A DNA stretch of 26,930 nt from a virus (IMGVR_UViG_3300028384_000119:1-26930), one strand, 5' to 3'; numbered from the stretch's first letter, positions 5,175-13,011 are shown. A program made the numbers and translations. Notes: generated by a model from the letters alone, not told the origin.

Positions 5175-5853
5175 AAGATGCCTCCGTCTGCTCACTACGA
5201 ATAAACTCTTGAACTTTCTCCCAGTCCTTATTGAACTGAGCATAACCTTCACGAGTCAGTACATGATCATACATTTTCCAGAAGATCTTGGGTGGCATAG
5301 TAACAACCTTAGCACCATACATGTAGCAGCGAGATACATGATGTACGTCACGAAGACTTGCAGCAAGGATCTTAGTCTCTACTCCATGAACAGCATAGGT
5401 CTGTGCAATAGCACGAACTAGTTCCACACCACTGAATGAGTTGTCATTGCATCGTCCCACAAAAGGAGATACATAGGAAGCACCTGCTTTCGATGCAAGA
5501 ATTGCTTGTGCCACAGAGAACACAAGAGTGACGTTGACACTTACATCATCGTCAGAAAGAACCTTGCAAACTTTTAGTCCTTCGACCGTACAGGGAACTT
5601 TAATTGTGATGTTAGGATTGATTATAATATAATCATCGGCCATATCCAGCATGTCTTCTGCTGTCTCACCAGAGACCTCAGCAGATACTGAGGCATCCCA
5701 TGAGAACATCTCACAGATTTGCCCCAACACTACCCTAGGATCTTCACCAGCTTGCAGCATCAACGACGGGTTAGTAGTTACCCCATCAATGAGTCCCGTC
5801 TCTGCTGCCCTTTCGATTTCAGATACGTCCGAACTGTCTAGAAAGATCTGCAT
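5164..5853 (-). CDS. talC: Transaldolase-like protein TalC
   Basis: A 229-residue TIM-barrel protein of the short (fructose-6-phosphate aldolase-like) transaldolase group. MQIFLDSSDV gives the first strand, GVTTNPS (24-30) the substrate loop, ITIKVPCT the Schiff-base lysine (Lys85), and SPFVGR (129-134) the phosphate-binding loop. Transaldolase moves a three-carbon unit from sedoheptulose-7-phosphate to glyceraldehyde-3-phosphate; cyanophage TalC is thought to shift host carbon into the pentose phosphate pathway for NADPH and nucleotide synthesis. The ATG at 5853 matches the family start and has a ribosome site (GGAGG, 7 nt away). An intrinsic terminator and a CTAAATA motif lie just upstream, so the gene is probably transcribed independently of its upstream neighbours. 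Confidence 0.96.
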   Translation of the reverse strand: MQIFLDSSDVSEIERAAETGLIDGVTTNPSLMLQAGEDPRVVLGQICEMFSWDASVSAEVSGETAEDMLDMADDYIIINPNITIKVPCTVEGLKVCKVLSDDDVSVNVTLVFSVAQAILASKAGASYVSPFVGRCNDNSFSGVELVRAIAQTYAVHGVETKILAASLRDVHHVSRCYMYGAKVVTMPPKIFWKMYDHVLTREGYAQFNKDWEKVQEFIRSEQTEASYEL

Positions 5854-5877
5854 TTGTTGTCCTCCAAGGAACATAGA

Positions 5878-5886
5878 ATTATTTAG
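5878..5886 (-). promoter_or_regulatory. CTAAATAAT motif upstream of talC (weak late-promoter candidate)
   Basis: It lies immediately after the terminator T-run and 25 bases before the talC ATG. It differs from the T4 late octamer TATAAATA at one core position. The position between terminator and gene is what makes it plausible. Confidence 0.35.
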
Positions 5887-5911
5887 AAAAAAAGGGAGAC
5901 CGAAGTCTCCC
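5887..5911 (-). terminator. Intrinsic terminator ahead of talC
   Basis: GGGAGAC, tetraloop TTCG, GTCTCCC, then seven T on the minus strand. It lies about 8 bases after the stop of the 55-residue DUF4278-like gene, so it ends that transcript before talC. The UUCG loop adds stability. Confidence 0.92.
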
Positions 5912-5918
5912 CCTTGTA

Positions 5919-6086
5919 TCACTTAGTGTAAGTGCGACCACGATAGCAGTAAGTGCCATGCACTTCTTTCTGTTCTTGGTCTTTGCACTCGTAGGGCACA
6001 CCACGATAAGCGGCATGAAGAACTTGTGCATCGTGAAGAGCAGCTGCTTTGTTGATCTGCTTCTTGATTAAGTTGAGTGTGTTCAT
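5919..6086 (-). CDS. Small YRG-motif protein (DUF4278-like)
   Basis: A 55-residue protein. The C-terminal part has two spaced YRG elements, AAYRGVPYEC and CYRGRTYTK, which is the pattern I associate with the small domain DUF4278, common in cyanobacteria and their phages; function unknown. The N-terminal 25 residues form a basic helix (MNTLNLIKKQINKAAA). The gene ends right at the terminator before talC. The family call is from memory of the motif. Confidence 0.7.
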   Translation of the reverse strand: MNTLNLIKKQINKAAALHDAQVLHAAYRGVPYECKDQEQKEVHGTYCYRGRTYTK

Positions 6087-6154
6087 TTGTCGTTACCTGA
6101 ATAGAATGGAAAGTTAACCTTCTCTGCTTTCGCAGGATCCGTTTTCCCGTTCCT

Positions 6155-6319
6155 TCAATCGTTTGCGCCCCAGTAGCACTCTGGTACAGATTCCTTTACG
6201 GTCTCTATCAGTTCTACCACCACTTGTGGAGGTAGTTCTGATCTGTTTGCTTTGATCCTGAGCATAATAGCATCAGCATCAGCACACGCCATTTGTGAAT
6301 AGAGTAGTAACTCAAACAT
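6155..6319 (-). CDS. Small cyanophage-type hypothetical protein, 54 residues
   Basis: MFELLLYSQMACADADAIML... ends PECYWGAND. The layout (hydrophobic start, C-A-D-A, helix, conserved-looking C-W-x-A-N-D end) resembles small proteins of unknown function seen in many cyanophages. The two Cys (about residues 12 and 48) could form a disulphide if the hydrophobic start exports it. It lies 68 bases before the YRG-motif gene. A structured leader precedes it. Confidence 0.6.
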   Translation of the reverse strand: MFELLLYSQMACADADAIMLRIKANRSELPPQVVVELIETVKESVPECYWGAND

Positions 6320-6320
6320 G

Positions 6321-6373
6321 GGGTGAACGCTCCGTTCCGCGACTTACTTGCGTCCCATTCGCAGGGAATGGGA
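6321..6373 (-). promoter_or_regulatory. Structured leader of the 54-residue gene
   Basis: On either strand TCCCATTC / GAATGGGA (6353-6360 and 6366-6373) make an 8-bp stem with a 5-nt loop. A second small stem GAACG / CGTTC lies at about 6325-6337, right before the ATG. No T-run follows, so not a typical terminator. A role in mRNA stability or translation is a guess. Confidence 0.4.
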
Positions 6374-6404
6374 TGAACGTATGATCATGGTAGCATGACC
6401 AATA

Positions 6405-6412
6405 CTATTTAG
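6405..6412 (-). promoter_or_regulatory. CTAAATAG motif (weak late-promoter candidate)
   Basis: Same core as the motif before talC, about 85 bases upstream of the 54-residue gene and in non-coding sequence, just beyond the stop of the 48-residue gene. The same string also occurs inside nrdB and other genes, so its value alone is low. Confidence 0.25.
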
Positions 6413-6451
6413 CAACCTTCTCTCAGTTTTTTGGTATAAGATGATACCCTT

Positions 6452-6598
6452 TTAGAGGGTCGAACTTTCATCAGATCCCTCTTCAACCTGTGTAAAAAAT
6501 TCAAGTGGTCCATAGTACCAATTTTCAGGTCTCTCAGAGAGCCAATCAATTTCTCTTCGGTCGTCCTGACATGTGACGAGCGACTCTTCTGCTTCCAT
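6452..6598 (-). CDS. Small acidic protein downstream of nrdB, 48 residues
   Basis: From ATG 6598: MEAEESLVTC, then EIDWLSERPENWYYGPLEFF, ending ESSTL. Acidic, Trp/Tyr-rich, soluble. A purine-rich GGAAAG lies about 10 nt upstream of the ATG. An overlapping frame (6409-6615) encodes a very basic 68-residue peptide and is a possible alternative; I favour the acidic frame for its more protein-like composition. Function unknown. Confidence 0.5.
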   Translation of the reverse strand: MEAEESLVTCQDDRREIDWLSERPENWYYGPLEFFTQVEEGSDESSTL

Positions 6599-6626
6599 TT
6601 GTTTTTCTTTCCCATGGGTTAGTAAC

Positions 6627-7763
6627 TTAAAGTTGAAAACCCGCAAAAGACGTTGAATCCACATCTTGTTTGATACCTCCAACCACATAGGACTCAATCT
6701 CAGTTTCCTGAGGTGCATTCTGTTGACCTTTGCTATTTAGCCAGTGCTCTGTCCAGGGTAGAGGATTATTACTTGCGGGAATATCATATAGAGGTTTGAT
6801 TCCAATCGCTTTCATGCGACGATTAGCGACCCATTCAACATATTGTGAGAGCAGTCTTTCATTCAATCCAATCATGCTGCCTTGGGAGAAAAGATAGTTC
6901 GCCCACTCCTTCTCTTCATTGACTGCCCCAGCAAACATTGTATTTACAGTCTCCTTCTCTTCTGCTGCAATCTGCTGCATCTCAGGATCGTCACCATCTG
7001 CCCACTTCTTCAAGATCTTCTGAGTAAGTGCAAGATGTTGACTTTCATCTCTGGCGATAAGAGAGATAATCTTTGCTGATCCTTCCATAAGTTTGAGTTC
7101 ACCAAACGCAAACGAGCAAGCGAACGAGACATAGAACCTAATGCCTTCCAAAATGTTGACATTGGCAACAGCAAGGTACAATTTACGTTTCAAATCTTTC
7201 AAAATCCACTGAGAAGAGGGAGAATCTTTCCAGTCACTCTGCCACATATTTCCTTGTGCCCAGTCACCTGCTGCTGACAGGAACTCATCGTATGCTTTGG
7301 TCACAGACTGAGCACGAGAGATGATCTTCTCATCATCCAGAGCAGTGTCCAGAACCTCAGCAGGATCTGGGTATACATTCTTAATGATATGAGTATAGGA
7401 ACGAGAATGGATCTGTTCCATGAACTGCCATACACCCATAGCACCTTCCAACTCAGGAAGGGAGCAGTAAGGAGAGAATGCCATACCAGGTCCACGACCT
7501 TGCACAGAGTCCAAAAGAATCTGGTACTTCAAATTAGAAGTATAGATATGCTTCTGCTGATCATTAAGAGTTTTATAGTCTGCACGATCCTTTTGGAGAG
7601 AGACTTCCTCTGGACGCCAGAAGTAACCCAGTTGAGTTTGAGTCAGTTTATCAAAATCAGGATACTTGAAATCCACATACTGTTGCATCCCCAGGGGAGC
7701 ACCGAAGAACATCGGTTGCTTGGATGTGTTAACTTTTTTCTTGTTGAAGACTGTTACTCCCAT
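6627..7763 (-). CDS. nrdB: Class Ia ribonucleotide reductase, small subunit NrdB
   Basis: A 378-residue ferritin-like protein carrying the diiron-tyrosyl radical that starts NDP reduction in NrdA. The T4-like N-terminus (MGVTVFNKKKV...PMFFGAPLG) is followed by iron-site residues: Asp85 in ILLDSVQGR, FMEQIHSRSYTHI (Glu116, His119 and radical Tyr123), and ARDESQHL for the second E-x-x-H. The C-terminal tail ends in ...GFQL, the kind of peptide that docks into NrdA. I chose ATG 7763, with GGAG just upstream and the T4-like N-terminus; an ATG at 7793 would add 10 residues. The 5' end overlaps the 59-residue gene by 35 bases. With NrdA it supplies dNTPs for phage replication. Confidence 0.97.
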   Translation of the reverse strand: MGVTVFNKKKVNTSKQPMFFGAPLGMQQYVDFKYPDFDKLTQTQLGYFWRPEEVSLQKDRADYKTLNDQQKHIYTSNLKYQILLDSVQGRGPGMAFSPYCSLPELEGAMGVWQFMEQIHSRSYTHIIKNVYPDPAEVLDTALDDEKIISRAQSVTKAYDEFLSAAGDWAQGNMWQSDWKDSPSSQWILKDLKRKLYLAVANVNILEGIRFYVSFACSFAFGELKLMEGSAKIISLIARDESQHLALTQKILKKWADGDDPEMQQIAAEEKETVNTMFAGAVNEEKEWANYLFSQGSMIGLNERLLSQYVEWVANRRMKAIGIKPLYDIPASNNPLPWTEHWLNSKGQQNAPQETEIESYVVGGIKQDVDSTSFAGFQL

Positions 7764-7908
7764 TTTCTCCGTAGGTTCCGTAGTTTGCAACATAAAATAA
7801 AAATGAATTGATGCGAGGTTTTACTTCTAATGAAGTACAAACCTCCAAGAAGGACTCAAAGTCCTCTTGGAGTTCCTTAGATAATGTAACAGTGACTTCC
7901 CTAGACAT
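7729..7908 (-). CDS. Small protein between nrdA and nrdB, 59 residues
   Basis: From ATG 7908: MSREVTVTLSKELQEDFESF... The ATG lies in the last codons of nrdA (overlap of 8 bases), and the 3' end overlaps the nrdB start by 35 bases. An amphipathic strand-helix start suggests a small regulatory or ribbon-helix-helix-like fold, but no family is recognised. Position between the two subunits suggests translational coupling of nrdA to nrdB. The C-terminal 12 residues, inside the nrdB overlap, look less conserved in type. Confidence 0.55.
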   Translation of the reverse strand: MSREVTVTLSKELQEDFESFLEVCTSLEVKPRINSFLFYVANYGTYGENGSNSLQQEKS

Positions 7909-10201
7909 TACATGCGTCACACTCTTCTTGGTTTGCATTCATGATGTCATTAATGAGATCGTCTAGTGCTTGGGTACTGTCTTTTTCATCTTCGTCCTTC
8001 TTATTGTCATATGTATTTTGATAATAAGAAGTCTTCCATCCCAATTTATACGTGGTCAGAAAATCATTTGCCATAACAGAGACAGGGATCTCATTGTTGT
8101 CATAATTCTCAGGGTTGTATGACCAGTTACCAGAGATGGCTTGATCAAAGAACTTCTGCATTAGTGCAACAATATTGATGTATCCAGTGTTATTGGGCAT
8201 GTCCCAAAGAAGTGTGTAGGCTGGTCTAAGAGAATTGTACTGAGGTACGATTTGTTTCAGAGGACCTTTCTTCGACTTCTTAACGGACAAGTAGTCACGA
8301 GGTGGTTCGATTCCATTTGTTGCGTTTGACACAACGGAACTGCTCTCCGATGGCATTTGTGCGGACAGTGTGCTGTGTCGCAGACCGTGCTTTTGGATAG
8401 ATACCCGTAGAGAATCCCAATCATATTTGAGTGTAGAATCAACCAGTGAATCAACTTCCTTCTTATATGTATCAATAGGAAGAATTCCATCATGATACTT
8501 AGTTCTCTCAAAGGCATCACAAGGACCTTTCTCCATAGCAATTTGATTAGATGCTAGAAGAAGGTTGTATTGGAATGACTCAGTGAGATCATGAACCAGT
8601 TGCCATGCCTGTGGATCAGAGTAATTAACACCATTCTTGGCAAGGTAGTGTGCCAGACCAATGAAACCAATGCCCAGAGAGCGTCGTGCAATAGTGCTAC
8701 GACGTGCTGCGTTGACGGGATAGTCTTGATAGTCAATCAGTTCTTCTAGTCCACGAACAGCAAGATCACAAAGAGGTTTCATGTCTTTGAGGTTCTTGAT
8801 CTTACCTACATTGATAGCAGATAGAATGCACAGTGCAATCTCACCAGCATCTTCATCAATATGATTGATGGGATCAGTTGGGAGAGTAATCTCTTGGCAG
8901 AGGTTGGACATGTTTACTTTGTCCTTGAAGGACGAGTGCTCATTGCAGTGATCGATATTCATCAGATAGATACGACCAGTCTCTGCTCTCTCTTTCAGCA
9001 AGTCTAGGATCAGTTCCTGTGCCTTGACAGTAGTCTTTGGAATCGATTCGTTAGATTCATAACCTTTATAGAGATCATCAAACTTGTCAGTGCCAAAAGC
9101 ATCGTAAAGACCTGGGACATCGTGAGGACTGAATAGTGTGATGTCTCCATTGGTGATGAATCTCTCGTAGAAGATTTTAGAGAGTTGGATTGAGTAGTCG
9201 AGTTTTCTGACACGGTTATCTTCTGTTCCTTTGTTGTTCTTTAAGACAATTATATCTTGGATTTCTTGGTGCCAGATTGGAAAGTGAACCGTAGCTGATC
9301 CACCTCGGATGCCATTTTGAGTACAGCATCTGACAGTCGATTCAAATTTTTTGAGAAACGGAACAACGCCAGTGTGCTGTACTTCTCCATCTCGGATCTT
9401 ACTGTTGATGCCACGGATTCTGCCTGCGTTGATACCGATTCCTGCACGTTGAGCAACATAGTAGCCAATCGCCATGTCACTAGAAAAGATGCTATCGAGG
9501 GTGTCATCGACATCAACAAGAACACAGCTAGCAAATTGTCGAAGTGGAGTTCTAACCCCCGCCATGACAGGTGTGGGAATGTTGATTTTGTGCTGTGAGA
9601 TTGCGTCGTAGTATCGTCGGACATAATCGAGTCTCGTTTCCGCTGGATATTTCTGGAACAGAGTTGCAGCGATCAACATATACATGAACTGAGGCGTCTC
9701 ATAAATGCGCCCAGTGCTGCGATCCTGTACCAAATATTTATCTGTTACCTGACGAATTCCAGCATAAGTGAATAGATAATCACGATCATGATCGATGTAA
9801 CCATTCAATTCATCCCACTCCTCATTGCTGTAAGCGTCCAGAATGGTCTTGTCATACACACCATGACCCATTCCATTGCCAAGTTGCTCAATAATATGGT
9901 GGTGACGATCAGGATGTCCGTTATAGACTGCCTTCCGAAGAGAGAAGAGAAGAAGACGAGCAGCAACAAACTGATAGTTGGGTGCATCCAAACTGATCAG
10001 GTCGTTAGCAGACTTAATCAGGATCTCTTGAATATCGGAAGTCTTAATACCATCAAAGAATTGGAGATTGGCACTGATCTCTACTTGACTCTCAGAGACA
10101 CCAGCAAGACCCTTGCAAGCATACTCCACCATGGTATGGATCTTTTCTAGGTTAAGGGGTTCAATAGAACCGTCTCGCTTGACTACGTTGATCTCGCTCA
10201 T
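7901..10201 (-). CDS. nrdA: Class Ia ribonucleotide reductase, large subunit NrdA
   Basis: A 766-residue catalytic subunit converting NDPs to dNDPs in the cytoplasm. The N-terminal ATP-cone (VVKRDGSIEPLNLEKI...) is the usual allosteric domain. Active-site residues are present: Cys226 in RQFASCVLVD, the NLCQE loop (Asn433, radical Cys435, Glu437), and Cys458 in EIALCILSA as redox partner of Cys226. The C-terminus ends C-D-A-C-N-V, the swinging thiol pair reduced by thioredoxin or glutaredoxin. The ATG at 10201 overlaps the primase stop (ATGA). Length is normal and no intron or intein is seen. With ATP-cone and CxxC tail intact it should be regulated and re-reduced as in T4 and E. coli. Confidence 0.98.
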   Translation of the reverse strand: MSEINVVKRDGSIEPLNLEKIHTMVEYACKGLAGVSESQVEISANLQFFDGIKTSDIQEILIKSANDLISLDAPNYQFVAARLLLFSLRKAVYNGHPDRHHHIIEQLGNGMGHGVYDKTILDAYSNEEWDELNGYIDHDRDYLFTYAGIRQVTDKYLVQDRSTGRIYETPQFMYMLIAATLFQKYPAETRLDYVRRYYDAISQHKINIPTPVMAGVRTPLRQFASCVLVDVDDTLDSIFSSDMAIGYYVAQRAGIGINAGRIRGINSKIRDGEVQHTGVVPFLKKFESTVRCCTQNGIRGGSATVHFPIWHQEIQDIIVLKNNKGTEDNRVRKLDYSIQLSKIFYERFITNGDITLFSPHDVPGLYDAFGTDKFDDLYKGYESNESIPKTTVKAQELILDLLKERAETGRIYLMNIDHCNEHSSFKDKVNMSNLCQEITLPTDPINHIDEDAGEIALCILSAINVGKIKNLKDMKPLCDLAVRGLEELIDYQDYPVNAARRSTIARRSLGIGFIGLAHYLAKNGVNYSDPQAWQLVHDLTESFQYNLLLASNQIAMEKGPCDAFERTKYHDGILPIDTYKKEVDSLVDSTLKYDWDSLRVSIQKHGLRHSTLSAQMPSESSSVVSNATNGIEPPRDYLSVKKSKKGPLKQIVPQYNSLRPAYTLLWDMPNNTGYINIVALMQKFFDQAISGNWSYNPENYDNNEIPVSVMANDFLTTYKLGWKTSYYQNTYDNKKDEDEKDSTQALDDLINDIMNANQEECDACNV

Positions 10202-11187
10202 ACTTGTTTCCAATCGATAAATTTGAGTTTGGCTTCTAAACCAGAATAAGTATTATCTCTGATTATATCAGAGGGATTGTAACCTTGCAACACCATGTCA
10301 TTGATGTCTTTTTCTTTTATCTGTTTTGGCCAGATAACCACCTTCTCCTTGCTTCCGATGGCAGTGTCAATCCGTGACACGATTTGTCGATTACGGGGTT
10401 CGTTGTCGAAGACCCAGACCCTATCCTGATAAGGAAGAGTGCGGTGGTCAACATCGCTACCACACATAGCAACAGCATTGGTAACGAAAGTGGAGTCGAA
10501 TGGTCCTTCGGTGACATAAACAGTTTGCTCAGGGTTTACATTATCTTGACCGAACAGTTTAAGACGGTCATCAAACATCACTGTGATGTATCGTAACGAT
10601 GCATTTGGTGCCAAAGATCGACCCTGGCACCCAAACCAAATACCATCCTTGTCAATGAGAGGGATAATAATTCTAGGTCGGTCATTCTGTAAATTTGCAA
10701 ACGTTTGCTTTTTAGTATTCACCCACCTTTTGAAACGTTCGACATAATAAAACCTGCTCAGATCAGGTATTTGTCTTCCTTCTAAGTATTGGCGAGCGGG
10801 GTGTTCCTTATTTAGATCACTTACACACGTAACGTCTGATACATCACGCTTAGCAAAGTGAGGTTTACTATCGGGCACCTCTAATTTAGGCGTGGTTGTA
10901 GCCTTACCAGTCCGTCCCTGTCGGTAACGTTCTAGTTGATACTCTGAATACAGATCGGGCGCAATATCTTTGAGGAAGTTTGGAGTGGTCCTACCAATGC
11001 CACAGTTGTGACACTTGTAAACCATACGACCCTTCATCTCAAAGAAGTATCCTCGTGCCTTGTTCTTATGGCGTGAAGAGTCACCACAATACGGGCAACG
11101 GAAATTATACAGTCCGTCCTTTACCTTTTTGAATTTGTCCAGTCGAAAGGATGCTCTGGTGATATAATCGCAATCAACTGCTGACAT
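10198..11187 (-). CDS. gp61: DNA primase, T4 gp61-like
   Basis: A 329-residue primase that makes RNA primers for lagging-strand synthesis at the gp41 helicase. The N-terminal zinc ribbon has CPYC (Cys31, Cys34) and CHNC (Cys59, Cys62). The central TOPRIM fold has VYVTEGPFDS (Glu227), WVFDNEP (Asp261) and DINDM (Asp294) for metal binding. The pattern fits T4-type gp61 better than a full bacterial DnaG, because there is no helicase-binding DnaG C-domain. It overlaps nrdA by ATGA and the preceding small membrane gene by 14 bases. The gp41 gene lies 9 kb upstream in the same orientation. Confidence 0.95.
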   Translation of the reverse strand: MSAVDCDYITRASFRLDKFKKVKDGLYNFRCPYCGDSSRHKNKARGYFFEMKGRMVYKCHNCGIGRTTPNFLKDIAPDLYSEYQLERYRQGRTGKATTTPKLEVPDSKPHFAKRDVSDVTCVSDLNKEHPARQYLEGRQIPDLSRFYYVERFKRWVNTKKQTFANLQNDRPRIIIPLIDKDGIWFGCQGRSLAPNASLRYITVMFDDRLKLFGQDNVNPEQTVYVTEGPFDSTFVTNAVAMCGSDVDHRTLPYQDRVWVFDNEPRNRQIVSRIDTAIGSKEKVVIWPKQIKEKDINDMVLQGYNPSDIIRDNTYSGLEAKLKFIDWKQV

Positions 11188-11377
11188 AAAGTACGGTTTC
11201 CACTGGGGAAATCATACTCGTCTGTGTGCGTTCTGTCAACAGTTTAGCGAAGGGTCCTGCCACTTGTAACACTGTCACAACGGTAGTAAGAACCGCAGTA
11301 GCACCAATAACAAACTTAGTATTCCTTTCTACTTTCTTTTCAAGATCTGTAAACTTACCAGCAAGATTCTCAAACAT
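11174..11377 (-). CDS. Small one-helix membrane protein; probably the C-terminal part of a split gene
   Basis: MFENLAGKFTDLEKKVERNT is a coiled-coil-like charged helix followed by one membrane segment (VIGATAVLTTVVTVLQVAG) and a polar tail, 67 residues from ATG 11377. Such coiled-coil plus single-helix proteins recur in phages, sometimes as spanin- or holin-like or membrane-anchor proteins; no such role can be shown here. The same frame stays open upstream of the ATG and lines up with the end of the preceding ORF after removing one AG repeat unit (see the ORF at 11329-11466). Its 3' end overlaps the primase start by 14 bases. Confidence 0.65.
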   Translation of the reverse strand: MFENLAGKFTDLEKKVERNTKFVIGATAVLTTVVTVLQVAGPFAKLLTERTQTSMISPVETVLYVSS

Positions 11378-11466
11378 ACGATCATCATACTTCTCTCTTT
11401 GGACAAGTCCTCGTAGATGTCAAGTTTAGATTCTAATACTTGTAGTTTACCTAAACCGAATGCCAC
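11329..11466 (-). CDS. Small ORF (GTG start), probable N-terminal part of a frameshifted gene
   Basis: It starts at a GTG that overlaps the upstream TAG by one base (TAGTG). The first 24 residues, MAFGLGKLQVLESKLDIYED LSKE, look like a real coiled coil; after that the frame runs through the body of the 67-residue gene and reads implausible sequence to a stop at 11329. The change occurs at AAAGAGAGAAG (forward 11390-11400). With one AG fewer, translation passes in frame as ...LSKEKYDDRMFENLAGKF. So this and the 67-residue ORF may be one gene of about 92 codons, broken by AG slippage, a sequencing error or a programmed shift. Confidence 0.5.
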   Translation of the reverse strand: MAFGLGKLQVLESKLDIYEDLSKERSMMIVCLRILLVSLQILKRK

Positions 11467-11843
11467 TACTGTACCCTCATTGCTGCTTGACGTTTTTCCC
11501 AATAGAACTTGATCACCTGGGCGGGATAAAGACGCTTAACTGAGAACTTCTTCGCAACTTCTGGACGATACATCTTGCGAAGTTCTATCTTAATCTGTGC
11601 TTCCGACTTACCATAAAGGATGAAATCTTGTGAGTCCTCATACTGAACTCGGAAGGGTAGATAACCGTCAGTTTGTTCTGTGATTTCTTCTGTTTTGAGC
11701 ATGTCCGCAGTGGACTTCTCATACTTACGACGCTTCACTTTGGCACGAGTAAGCCTGGTGATGCCAGGCGGTTCATGAGACGGGGGGAGGGCAGTCTCAG
11801 CACCAGTACCAACAGAATTAGTAGGAGCGTCTTCGTTAATCAT
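11466..11843 (-). CDS. Hypothetical protein, 125 residues, possibly structural
   Basis: From ATG 11843: MINEDAPTNSVGTGAETALPP, a low-complexity N-terminus of a kind I associate with several cyanophage structural proteins, then a basic helix (LTRAKVKRRKYEKS). A compact C-terminal domain of about 60 residues follows (GYLPFRVQYEDSQDFILYGK to FYWEKRQAAMRVQ). No catalytic motif. The ATG overlaps the upstream TGA (ATGA), which decides the start over an ATG farther upstream. Function unknown. Confidence 0.65.
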   Translation of the reverse strand: MINEDAPTNSVGTGAETALPPSHEPPGITRLTRAKVKRRKYEKSTADMLKTEEITEQTDGYLPFRVQYEDSQDFILYGKSEAQIKIELRKMYRPEVAKKFSVKRLYPAQVIKFYWEKRQAAMRVQ

Positions 11844-12211
11844 AGTCTGTCTAGAACTTCTTTGACATTTCTGTCGATAGAAACGTGACATAGAGTGCCA
11901 CCGTCATGGTCATCATAATGGTTCAGGTACATAACAAAGGTCTTCATTACTGACCAGTATTCAGACTCTAATTTATACATGAGGAGAGGAAGGGTTCCCT
12001 CACCAAATACATTGAATAGAACAATCAGATGATTCAAAATCAAATTAGTACGAAGAACCCCCGTTTTAAGATATCTTTTGAGTAATCTTTTCAGATACTT
12101 AAACTTCTTCATGTCCTCCATGAAGTCATCGACTGTAACTGATTGGGGGTTCTCGTAATATTTAATAGCGAACATTAAATGATTCTTTTCATTTAATTCG
12201 TCAAAGTACAT
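11840..12211 (-). CDS. Conserved-looking hypothetical protein, 123 residues
   Basis: MYFDELNEKNHLMFAIKYYE... is mostly helical, with basic and hydrophobic stretches (KYLKRLLKRYLKTG, NLILNHLIVLFNVFG) and no clear membrane anchor. I associate this type with a conserved cyanophage family of unknown function, from its N-terminal pattern and the LNH-hydrophobic-FNVFGE segment. It begins 17 bases after the Ig-domain gene and is coupled to the next gene by ATGA. No motif suggests an activity. Confidence 0.7.
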   Translation of the reverse strand: MYFDELNEKNHLMFAIKYYENPQSVTVDDFMEDMKKFKYLKRLLKRYLKTGVLRTNLILNHLIVLFNVFGEGTLPLLMYKLESEYWSVMKTFVMYLNHYDDHDGGTLCHVSIDRNVKEVLDRL

Positions 12212-12228
12212 TACAAGTTATATAAAGA

Positions 12229-13011
12229 TCAGGTTCCGAAGGTCAGCGTTGCTGCCTCAGAGGTGACTTCCTCAGCACCCTTGCTGGTGTTGATCTTCAC
12301 TCTGTACTTATCACCATCGTTAGCAGCGAGTTGACCAGTCAGTGCGAGAGATGCACTGGTTGCACCAGACACGTTTGCATAACGGCTACTGCCAGCAGGT
12401 TTCTTCTGCCACTGATAGGTGAGAGTACCAGACTGATCCACGGTTGCAGCAACAGTGAAGGTTGCAGCACCAGAAACAGTGGTCTGGTCAGCAGGTTGAG
12501 TGCCGATCGTAATCGTTTCGAGCACGTCTGCCACGATGGTGTCATCAGCGTCGTCACCAGCAGCAGCGGCAGTAGCATGTACGAATGCAATACACTCTGC
12601 CTTGTGACGGGTGTCACCAGCAGCGGTCTGATAAGTCTCATACAACCACCAACCAGGACCCGAAATACCACGAGACTTGTTCGATGCAATATCAACCTCA
12701 GTGTCATCAACGAACACCAGGTCACGGGAGCGAGAGTCGCCACCCTTGACCACAAATTCTGCAACTGCCTTAGGGGCAGTACGACGAACAGCACCAGAGA
12801 GAGCAGCGTTAGTTGTGCCTGCGTATGCTTTGTGCAATTCGATGGAATGGGTGCTGGTGACTTGCGCTACGATATAAGCGACACCACCCAGTTCCAGAAT
12901 GTCGCCTTGTGCGACAGTATCCGCAGCATTCTTGGTAACAGTGGCGTCACCATTGGTGACCGCTACATTGTTAGCAAAGGTTGCGGCATCAATTTTACCG
13001 TAAATTGCCAT
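12229..13011 (-). CDS. Virion protein with C-terminal Ig-like domain
   Basis: A 260-residue protein starting MAIYGKIDAATF. The N-terminal 150 residues are Ala/Thr/Val-rich and beta-looking. The last 90 residues form an Ig-like domain: ITIGTQPADQTTVSGAATF, TLTYQWQKKPAG and GDKYRVKIN give the B-, C- and F-strand pattern with core Trp. Phage Ig-like domains usually decorate capsid or tail and bind surfaces (compare T4 Hoc). The start has a ribosome site (AGGGAGAAC) and a perfect late promoter 35 bases upstream, both fitting a virion protein. A longer frame to 13086 would cross the terminator and promoter and is rejected. The exact virion site is unknown. Confidence 0.85.
   Translation of the reverse strand: MAIYGKIDAATFANNVAVTNGDATVTKNAADTVAQGDILELGGVAYIVAQVTSTHSIELHKAYAGTTNAALSGAVRRTAPKAVAEFVVKGGDSRSRDLVFVDDTEVDIASNKSRGISGPGWWLYETYQTAAGDTRHKAECIAFVHATAAAAGDDADDTIVADVLETITIGTQPADQTTVSGAATFTVAATVDQSGTLTYQWQKKPAGSSRYANVSGATSASLALTGQLAANDGDKYRVKINTSKGAEEVTSEAATLTFGT

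Noticed and set aside
6409-6615. A 68-residue very basic frame (MGKKNKWKQKSRSSH...) after nrdB
   Set aside because: It overlaps the acidic 48-residue frame that looks more protein-like; I kept that one, but the basic frame cannot be excluded.
9250-9624. Long open frames on either strand inside nrdA, gp43 and other large genes (for example 9250-9624 and 14349-14924)
   Set aside because: They lie wholly inside confidently identified genes in other frames, lack ribosome sites and give unbalanced protein composition.
9733-9740. GATAAATA-type string inside nrdA
   Set aside because: Deep in a coding region with no gene start nearby.
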